Source of the DNA: Candidatus Cloacimonadota bacterium
GTDB lineage: Bacteria > Cloacimonadota > Cloacimonadia > JGIOTU-2 > B8-G9
DNA: 6,253 nucleotides
Direction of reading: 5' to 3'
NCBI GenBank assembly: GCA_003647765.1
Contig: QMNM01000094.1
Location: 1-6,253, forward strand
The translations under genes and the position numbers were made by a program. This document shows positions 1 to 4,417 of the stretch, in pieces. Under the pieces are notes generated by a model that saw nothing but the letters and a program-made list of their open reading frames with translations, had not been told where the DNA came from and searched no databases. How positions within the stretch are numbered: position 1 is the stretch's first letter; each line of letters begins with the position of its first letter.

Positions 1-903
1 ACCGCTGATTGTTATATTATCCTTATTGCCAAGCAAGATGTCTAATTTGCTATTTGCATCATAAAAATAATATGAGGGAAAATTGTCAGATTCTATACTT
101 TTCAGCAATGGTTCAGGATAAACGACTCGTCCGGAAACAAGTGAAGAGCCATATTTAAATGGCAAATCAATAGTAATTCCATTATCAAAAGCACTGGTTT
201 TGGTAATGCCAGAAAATTTCTCTTTTCCTGACCGAGTACATGCAGAAACCATATAAGATAATCGCTCTCTAAAAGAGCTGTTATATCCTGCCAAAGTTTT
301 TGTTATATTATCCACTGATTGTGCATTAAAAGTGCCAAATCCTTGAACAATATGAGTTGGATTAAAAATGCTTATGTCATCTAATAAAAATAACTTATGT
401 TCAGGGCTATTTTCAAAAGTATATAGTCCATAGTCAAAATCTGGCACTGATTTAATTTGTGGAATAATTGGATATAGATAAGATGTATCAGCTGGGACAG
501 GTTTTTCTATTTCATGTTCAATTGATATGATTTCTTTAGCTATTGGGATTTGCATCTTATACTTTTTCATTAAATCCCAGACAGTAATTCCTTGAAGCAT
601 AATTACTTCACGCTCTAAATATGCAGTATAACCTCTATCTACTGTAAGGTCAATCTCTTTGTATAATGGCTTATATCCAATCAAACTATAAATTATAGTA
701 TATTTACCTTTTTTTATATTTGTTATCTCGTAATAGCCATGTTCATCAGAAATTGTGCCTTGTTGTGTGCCTTTAATCATAACATTTACAAAAGGGATAA
801 GCTCTTTTGTTTCTTTGTCTCGTATATGTCCATTAAGCATAGTTGCTGACAAATTTGACAAGCATATTGTGAAGCAACTCAGTAGTAATATGATTATTTT
901 CAT
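1..903 (-). CDS. TonB-dependent receptor, N-terminal part (3' end beyond the left edge)
   Basis: This frame is open from the ATG at 901-903 to the left edge, giving 301 codons without a stop; the C-terminal barrel is missing. Residues 1-20 look like a Sec signal peptide (K2, a hydrophobic run, then LSNLSA as a likely cleavage site). Residues about 22-90 match a carboxypeptidase-regulatory-like beta-sandwich (GHIRDKETKELIPFVNVMIKG, then GTISDEHGYYEI and YSLIGYKP), the usual N-terminal extension of Bacteroidota-type outer-membrane receptors. Residues about 148-232 match a TonB plug: LFLLDDISIFNPTHI resembles the common LVLLDGIPIYNP.H pattern, followed by SSFRERLSYMVS. Barrel strands start around residue 233. 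The family imports ligands across the outer membrane using TonB/ExbBD energy. The ligand cannot be predicted, and no SusD-like partner is visible. An AGGA 10 bases before the ATG is a weak ribosome site. The family call is firm; the function is open. Confidence 0.88.
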   Translation of the reverse strand, partial: MKIIILLLSCFTICLSNLSATMLNGHIRDKETKELIPFVNVMIKGTQQGTISDEHGYYEITNIKKGKYTIIYSLIGYKPLYKEIDLTVDRGYTAYLEREVIMLQGITVWDLMKKYKMQIPIAKEIISIEHEIEKPVPADTSYLYPIIPQIKSVPDFDYGLYTFENSPEHKLFLLDDISIFNPTHIVQGFGTFNAQSVDNITKTLAGYNSSFRERLSYMVSACTRSGKEKFSGITKTSAFDNGITIDLPFKYGSSLVSGRVVYPEPLLKSIESDNFPSYYFYDANSKLDILLGNKDNITISG

Positions 904-983
904 AATTATTTCATCCTATGTATAAGATTGAGTATGCTCTAAAAACCACTAAAATGGTTAATAGACAAGTTTTTGACTTTCAT

Positions 984-1006
984 ACCCACGATTAAAATCG
1001 TGAGCT
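984..1006. repeat. REP-like palindrome (CACGATT/AATCGTG)
   Basis: Arms CACGATT (987-993) and AATCGTG (996-1002) are perfect inverted copies around a two-base centre. They are flanked by ACC on the left and AGCT on the right. The form resembles the CCCACG...CGTGGGCT palindromes that recur between genes in many bacteria and are linked to REP-associated tyrosine transposases of the IS200/IS605 type; the right flank here has one change (A for G at 1003). It lies in the leader region of the receptor gene, so it could also act as an RNA hairpin. The palindrome is seen directly; membership of a mobile repeat family is inferred. Confidence 0.5.
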
Positions 1007-1032
1007 TCTATCAACTTAAAAAAATACAACAA

Positions 1033-1057
1033 ATTATAGAGTGCTTTACTCTGTCAA
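1033..1057 (-). promoter_or_regulatory. Possible promoter of the receptor gene with an internal inverted repeat
   Basis: On the minus strand there is a perfect TTGACA (1057-1052) and a perfect TATAAT (1038-1033) separated by 13 bases, shorter than the 15-19 normal for a sigma-70 promoter. The spacer is almost filled by an inverted repeat, AGAGT/ACTCT (1038-1042 and 1048-1052), which could be an operator or simply a small hairpin. If active it would give the receptor gene a leader of about 120 bases containing the REP-like palindrome. The odd spacing keeps confidence low. Confidence 0.25.
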
Positions 1058-1086
1058 GTGGCAAATTATAGAAATCATCAATAGCG

Positions 1087-1116
1087 TTGACGACTCCAAA
1101 ACATAGAAAGTATATT
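1087..1116 (+). promoter_or_regulatory. Candidate sigma-70-type promoter for hflX
   Basis: TTGACG (1087-1092) and TATATT (1111-1116) are separated by 18 bases, each one mismatch from consensus. Transcription would start near 1123, giving a leader of about 40 bases before the strong Shine-Dalgarno sequence at 1153-1162. This is the best-placed promoter in the gap, but in AT-rich DNA such matches also arise by chance. Confidence 0.45.
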
Positions 1117-1152
1117 TAACTTTACACTGCAATACTTTAATCTATGACAATT

Positions 1153-1162
1153 TAAGGGGGTG
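1153..1162 (+). promoter_or_regulatory. Strong Shine-Dalgarno that conflicts with the GTG start of hflX
   Basis: TAAGGGGGTG matches the 16S anti-Shine-Dalgarno complement TAAGGAGGTG at nine of ten bases, the best ribosome site in the window. Its last three bases are the GTG at 1160-1162, so that GTG cannot be both base-paired and the start. The in-frame ATT at 1169-1171 lies 8 bases after the AGGGGG core, at normal spacing. An in-frame TGA at 1145-1147 closes the frame upstream. Confidence 0.6.
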
Positions 1163-2449
1163 CATAAAATTTACAAGACATATAAACCCAAAGAATCTGC
1201 TTTACTTATTGGTGTGCAGTTAGAAGGCACCACGAATTTTGATATTTCAGAATCATTACAAGAATTGGAACTTCTTACAAATACAGCAGAAGTAAAAGTA
1301 GTAGGAATTGAAAAGCAACAAAAAGATACGCCAAATCCAACTTATTATATTGGTTCAGGTAAGGCTAAAGAATTAAGGAAAATTGTTAGGAAAAAACATA
1401 TTGATGTAATTATTTTTGATAATGAGCTTAGTCCTGCTCAAAATCGTAATTTATCTAAACTGACCAAAGTAAAAGTTATTGACCGCACACAAGTTATTTT
1501 AGATATTTTTGCTCAACATGCTAAAACTCGTCAAAGCAAAATTCAGGTAGAATTAGCACAATTGGAATATACTTTATCTCGCTTAAAAAGGATGTGGACA
1601 CATCTTTCTAGAATTGAAGGTGGCATTGGATTTCGCGGACCAGGTGAGAAACAAATAGAAGTGGATAGAAGAAAAATCAGAGATAGAATCGCATTACTGA
1701 GAAAGAAATTAAAAGAGATAGACAGAATTACAGAGACAAAACGACATAAACGAAAAGAATTATTTTCTGTATCTTTGGTCGGATATACAAATGCTGGCAA
1801 AACAACTATTTTAAACAAACTTGCTCATTCTAATATGTACACAGCAAATAAATTATTTGCTACTCTTGATACCACTACTCGTGCTTTAGAACTTAACACA
1901 GGTGATAATGTCGTTCTTTCTGATACTATAGGTTTTATTCGTAAATTGCCAACTCATTTAATATCATCATTTTATGCTACATTGAAAGAGGTAATGGAAG
2001 CAGATTTGTTGCTACATATTATTGATATTTCACATCCTAAATTGTATGAATACATTGACTCTGTATTCTATGTATTAAAAGGGATAAATGCAGATAAAAA
2101 AGATATGGTTATGGTCTTTAATAAGATTGATTTACTACCAAAATATCAATACCTATTTTTAAAAAAGAAATTGCGTATAGATTTTGCTAATTCTATATTT
2201 ATCTCAGCAAAAAATGAGATAAATCTGGAAAAGATAAAGGATAAAATCGCTGTATATGTCAACGAACAGAAAAAAGAAATACGACTTTGTATTCCACAGA
2301 AAAACCAATCATTAGTGTCATTTTTGCATAGTAATACTGAAATTTTAGACAAAGAATATTATCAGACGAATGTCTACTTACATTTGAGGATACACAAAAA
2401 ATTATTGCATAAAATAGAACATACACTTGAACCGTATTTTATTGAGTAA
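1160..2449 (+). CDS. hflX: GTPase HflX, ribosome-associated
   Basis: HflX is a GTPase of the TRAFAC class (Obg-HflX superfamily) that binds the 50S subunit and splits stalled or stress-arrested ribosomes. At 429 residues it has the usual length (E. coli about 426). Residues about 14-105 are the N-terminal HflX domain, 106-195 the helical middle domain. The family signature GGIGFRGPGEKQIEVDRR is at 154-171. The G domain follows: G1 GYTNAGKTT at 208-216, switch I FATLDTTTR at 233-241, G3 DTIGF at 255-259, G4 NKID at 321-324 and G5 SAK at 349-351, then a C-terminal region to 429. All nucleotide-binding motifs are intact. The listed start is GTG; there is no in-frame ATG before residue 145, and ATT at codon 4 fits the Shine-Dalgarno better, which would shorten the protein by three residues. 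The gene is divergent from the receptor gene and convergent with queF, so it is probably transcribed alone. Confidence 0.95.
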   Translation: MHKIYKTYKPKESALLIGVQLEGTTNFDISESLQELELLTNTAEVKVVGIEKQQKDTPNPTYYIGSGKAKELRKIVRKKHIDVIIFDNELSPAQNRNLSKLTKVKVIDRTQVILDIFAQHAKTRQSKIQVELAQLEYTLSRLKRMWTHLSRIEGGIGFRGPGEKQIEVDRRKIRDRIALLRKKLKEIDRITETKRHKRKELFSVSLVGYTNAGKTTILNKLAHSNMYTANKLFATLDTTTRALELNTGDNVVLSDTIGFIRKLPTHLISSFYATLKEVMEADLLLHIIDISHPKLYEYIDSVFYVLKGINADKKDMVMVFNKIDLLPKYQYLFLKKKLRIDFANSIFISAKNEINLEKIKDKIAVYVNEQKKEIRLCIPQKNQSLVSFLHSNTEILDKEYYQTNVYLHLRIHKKLLHKIEHTLEPYFIE

Positions 2450-2457
2450 TCGGGAAA

Positions 2458-2510
2458 TTCTGTATCCTGACTTCTGTATTCTGACTTCTGTATTCTGTAT
2501 CCTGACTTCT
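2458..2510. repeat. Degenerate pyrimidine-rich tandem repeat, 14-base unit
   Basis: Three head-to-tail copies: TTCTGTATCCTGAC (2458-2471), TTCTGTATTCTGAC (2472-2485), and a third (2486-2506) in which TTCTGTA is duplicated to give 21 bases, followed by a partial TTCT. It fills nearly the whole gap between the convergent hflX and queF stops. The plus strand is almost entirely T and C with few complementary bases, so it does not fold into a terminator. Repeats of this wording recur between genes in many uncultivated bacteria; that is from memory, and their function is not known to me. Confidence 0.85.
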
Positions 2511-2518
2511 AAACTGCA

Positions 2519-3361
2519 TTATTGTCTAAACTCTCTTGTACAGATGAGATATGAAATCCAATCGTTTTTTATGATAGATGTTGCTTTGTTTTTTGGATAG
2601 ATACGCACAGGAGTAATATCAATGCCGCCACGACGATTATATTTGCAACATACGACTAATTCTTGTGGTTGTAATATCTCGGCTAAATCAGTAATAATTT
2701 CTTCACAGCATAGTTCGTGAAATTCTTGTTTTTCACGAAAAGAGACAATATAATATAGTAATGAATCTTCTAATATTGCGTATTTGTATGGCTTATAATA
2801 AATGTAAATACTAGCGAAATCTGGCTGTCCTGTCATAGGGCAATTTGTTTTCAATAGATGCGAATAGAAAATTTGCGATTTAGCTGATTGTTGAGCAGTT
2901 TTTCTTTGTAATATATGCTTATCTTTTTGATAAGCAAAATCATTTATATTTCCCAAATTATCAAGATTATAAAAGGTCTGATTATTATTAAATTGTTGAT
3001 TAAACTGGTCAGAAGAAACGATATTTATTTTTATAGATTGGGTATTTAACACTGATTGCAAATCCTTTTCAATCACAAGTTTTACATGGTCAATATGTTC
3101 AAATCTTGTCATATTAAAGGAATTGAGATATAATTTTAGCGATTTACTTTCAATAAGATAGACAGAGTCAGAATCGTATTCTAAATATAAAATGCCAGAA
3201 TATGGCTTACCATTTTTATCTAAAAATGATAAATCATAACAATGCCAAATGTCTTTACCTGAAAAGATTACCTTGTCATCTGAAAGTCCAATTTTTTCCC
3301 TCTCCTTTTTGCGTAATATTGGAACTAATAAGTATGGTGCATATTTATCCTGATAACTCAT
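2519..3361 (-). CDS. queF: NADPH-dependent 7-cyano-7-deazaguanine reductase QueF, long form
   Basis: QueF reduces the nitrile of preQ0 to the aminomethyl group of preQ1 with two NADPH, the step before insertion into tRNA for queuosine. From the ATG at 3359-3361 the protein has 280 residues, close to the 282 of the E. coli two-module type. The N-terminal module carries the QueF motif ESKSLKLYLNSFNMTRF at 71-87. The C-terminal module holds the catalytic cysteine in TNCPMTGQPD (Cys174, with Asp181), the substrate-contacting FHE (His215, Glu216) and RRGGIDI (243-249). An Asn/Gln-rich linker lies near 117-128. I chose this ATG over one 60 bases upstream (3419-3421) because AGGAAGAAGG lies directly in front of it, the E. 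coli homologue has a similar length, and the extra 20 residues are encoded by a repeat element. No queC, queD or queE is in view, so preQ0 must come from elsewhere or be salvaged. Confidence 0.94.
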   Translation of the reverse strand: MSYQDKYAPYLLVPILRKKEREKIGLSDDKVIFSGKDIWHCYDLSFLDKNGKPYSGILYLEYDSDSVYLIESKSLKLYLNSFNMTRFEHIDHVKLVIEKDLQSVLNTQSIKINIVSSDQFNQQFNNNQTFYNLDNLGNINDFAYQKDKHILQRKTAQQSAKSQIFYSHLLKTNCPMTGQPDFASIYIYYKPYKYAILEDSLLYYIVSFREKQEFHELCCEEIITDLAEILQPQELVVCCKYNRRGGIDITPVRIYPKNKATSIIKNDWISYLICTREFRQ

Positions 3362-3363
3362 TG

Positions 3364-3373
3364 CCTTCTTCCT
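3364..3373 (-). promoter_or_regulatory. Ribosome binding site that fixes the queF start
   Basis: Read on the minus strand, AGGAAGAAGG ends two bases before the ATG at 3361; its AGGAAG part (3368-3373) sits six bases from the start, normal spacing. The alternative ATG at 3421 has only AT-rich and CTTTCTCC-type sequence in front and no comparable site. Confidence 0.7.
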
Positions 3374-3376
3374 ATA

Positions 3377-3430
3377 TTTGCCACTGAGACACAGATGGCA
3401 CAGAGAGGAATCTACGGACACGGAGAAAGA
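3377..3430. repeat. Dispersed-type repeat (CACAGA/CACGGA series) in the queF leader
   Basis: The plus strand reads as a series of related short units: CACAGA at 3390-3395 and 3399-3404 and CACGGA at 3419-3424, with intervening GAGA/GGAA. The opening TTTGCCACTGAGACACAGA closely resembles the GCCACAGAGACACAGAG-type low-complexity repeat that recurs between genes in many environmental bacteria (from memory, not searched). On the minus strand 3399-3380 can fold as a hairpin, GCCA-CTG/CAG-TGGC with one bulged base, ending six bases before the queF ribosome site. Translated in frame it gives the spurious 20-residue N-terminal extension of queF. Confidence 0.6.
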
Positions 3431-3443
3431 TTGAAAAATTTTT

Positions 3444-3449
3444 ATTATA
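3444..3449 (-). promoter_or_regulatory. Possible -10 element for queF
   Basis: A perfect TATAAT occurs on the minus strand between the flavoprotein stop and queF, 83 bases before the queF ATG. The best upstream hexamer, TTGTAA (3475-3470), overlaps the flavoprotein stop codon and is 20 bases away, longer than usual. queF may therefore have its own promoter or be read through from the flavoprotein gene. Confidence 0.3.
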
Positions 3450-3469
3450 AAGCCAATGACTTAAAATGA

Positions 3470-4312
3470 TTACAATCCTCTCAATATTCTTTCCAATAGA
3501 TTACCAATTACAACCTCTTTATATTCTGTTGACCATCGTGTTCCACCTATACGAATCAATTCATTAGAGATTAGACGCTTGGATTGCTGAATCAATTCAT
3601 TAGATAAATTTTTATTGAGAAGAAAATTCTCTACATTATACAATCGCTGAAAATGAGCTAAACAAGCACCAGATGCAATTCTAATCATTCTTACTATTCT
3701 ATCCTCTAATACGGCTACTACAGCTAAACTCAATCTGGACATTACCATTACCTCTCTTCTGCCAACTTTTGCCCATCCCATTTTATACTTTGTATTTGGA
3801 TAAATAGGGAAGTTTATCTCTGTTAATAATTCGTCTTCTTTTATCCAATTATCCCTTTTCTGGAAAAATTTTTCAATGGAAATATTTCGCGTGCCTCTTA
3901 TTGATTCCAATACTAAATCTGCATCAAAAACAAGTAAAGCTGGAATTGTGTCAGCACAAATAGCGCAATTGATAATATTACCGCCAATAGTTCCACGATT
4001 TCTTATCTGTGTAGAACCGATTTTTCTGCACGCAAGAGAAAGAATTTTCCCATATTTTCTGATAAGTTCATTCTTATAAATATCTGTATGACTAGCTAAT
4101 GCTCCAACACAAATTTTATGTTCACTGTTTTGTTTTATGTAATTAAGTTCATTACATTGAGAGATGTCAAGAAGTGTTTTGCAATGAACTTCTCCTCTTC
4201 TCATTTGAGGGATAATATCTGTTCCACCAGCAATTATCTTTACATCTTTTGTCTCGGAAAGATATGCTAAAATGTCTGATTTTTTACTTAAACTTAAAAA
4301 TTCTGTTTTCAT
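3470..4312 (-). CDS. FAD-binding (medium) subunit of a molybdopterin dehydrogenase, xanthine/CO dehydrogenase family
   Basis: A 280-residue protein with the two-domain build of the family's FAD subunits (XdhB, CoxM, CutM; usual length about 280-300). Residues about 1-170 form the FAD-binding domain: the pyrophosphate-binding AGGTD is at 28-32, and QIRNRGTIGGNI (102-113) leads into ADTIPALLVFDA (120-131). Residues about 175-280 are the C-terminal CO-dehydrogenase-flavoprotein domain, ending in the family-like STEYKEVVIGNLLERIL. In the family this subunit passes electrons from the 2Fe-2S subunit to NAD+ or another acceptor, while a separate Mo subunit oxidises the substrate. Neither partner is in the window: the upstream gene is a secreted protein closed by a terminator, and downstream is queF. 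CxxC (Cys116, Cys119) lies just after TIGGN, where relatives often have N.SP.AD-like sequence. There is no clear Shine-Dalgarno before the ATG, but the N terminus aligns well with the family. Substrate unknown. Confidence 0.87.
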   Translation of the reverse strand: MKTEFLSLSKKSDILAYLSETKDVKIIAGGTDIIPQMRRGEVHCKTLLDISQCNELNYIKQNSEHKICVGALASHTDIYKNELIRKYGKILSLACRKIGSTQIRNRGTIGGNIINCAICADTIPALLVFDADLVLESIRGTRNISIEKFFQKRDNWIKEDELLTEINFPIYPNTKYKMGWAKVGRREVMVMSRLSLAVVAVLEDRIVRMIRIASGACLAHFQRLYNVENFLLNKNLSNELIQQSKRLISNELIRIGGTRWSTEYKEVVIGNLLERILRGL

Positions 4313-4325
4313 AATTTATATTGTG

Positions 4326-4348
4326 AAACCCGACTCGAGTTCAGGTTT
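4326..4348. repeat. Interrupted palindrome upstream of the flavoprotein gene
   Basis: Outer arms AAACC (4326-4330) and GGTTT (4344-4348) enclose a perfect eight-base palindrome ACTCGAGT (4333-4340) with two and three unpaired bases between. It ends 14 bases before the flavoprotein ATG. It could be an operator, a leader hairpin, or a degraded REP-like element; the sequence does not decide between these. Confidence 0.45.
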
Positions 4349-4353
4349 GTGGC

Positions 4354-4397
4354 TAAAAAACAAAAGCCCACTCACATTACATAAGCAGGCTTTTTTC
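4354..4397 (-). terminator. Rho-independent terminator, bidirectional in form
   Basis: On the minus strand AAAAGCC (4394-4388) pairs with GGCTTTT (4368-4362). An inner helix CTTA/TGAG is separated from it by a two-by-two internal loop, and a GTTTTTT tract (4360-4354) follows. It begins about 24 bases after the stop of the secreted-protein gene and should end that transcript. The plus strand also ends the stem in a T-run (4391-4396), so it could work both ways, although no plus-strand gene precedes it here. Confidence 0.8.
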
Positions 4398-4417
4398 ACT
4401 TTAAATTTTCACTGCAA

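Noticed and set aside
874-876. Lipobox cysteine (LLSC, Cys10) in the receptor signal peptide
   Set aside because: The cysteine is too close to the N terminus, in the middle of the hydrophobic run, and the family is normally cleaved by signal peptidase I; LSNLSA at 15-20 is the better site.
944-959. Small inverted repeat AACCA/TGGTT
   Set aside because: A five-pair stem with a six-base loop is expected by chance in AT-rich DNA, and it has no T-run or start codon placement to support a role.
1543-1818. Minus-strand open frame of 91 codons antisense to hflX
   Set aside because: It lies wholly inside the conserved hflX coding region, has no ribosome site or recognisable motif, and is a by-product of hflX codon use. 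The same holds for 2146-2352.
2458-2510. CRISPR array
   Set aside because: The units are 14 bases, contiguous and without spacers; this is a simple tandem repeat.
3202-3387. Plus-strand open frame antisense to queF
   Set aside because: Fully overlaps the 5' half of queF and its repeat leader; no family features. The frames at 3876-4079 and 4272-4457 are likewise shadows of the flavoprotein gene or cross the terminator.
3362-3436. preQ1 riboswitch in the queF leader
   Set aside because: No recognisable preQ1-I core (a C-rich loop pairing with an A-rich tail) is visible; the leader is mostly the CACAGA-type repeat in reverse.
4315-4320. TATAAA as a -10 element for a leaderless flavoprotein transcript
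   Set aside because: It lies only two bases before the ATG, so transcription would begin inside the gene; more likely AT-rich background.
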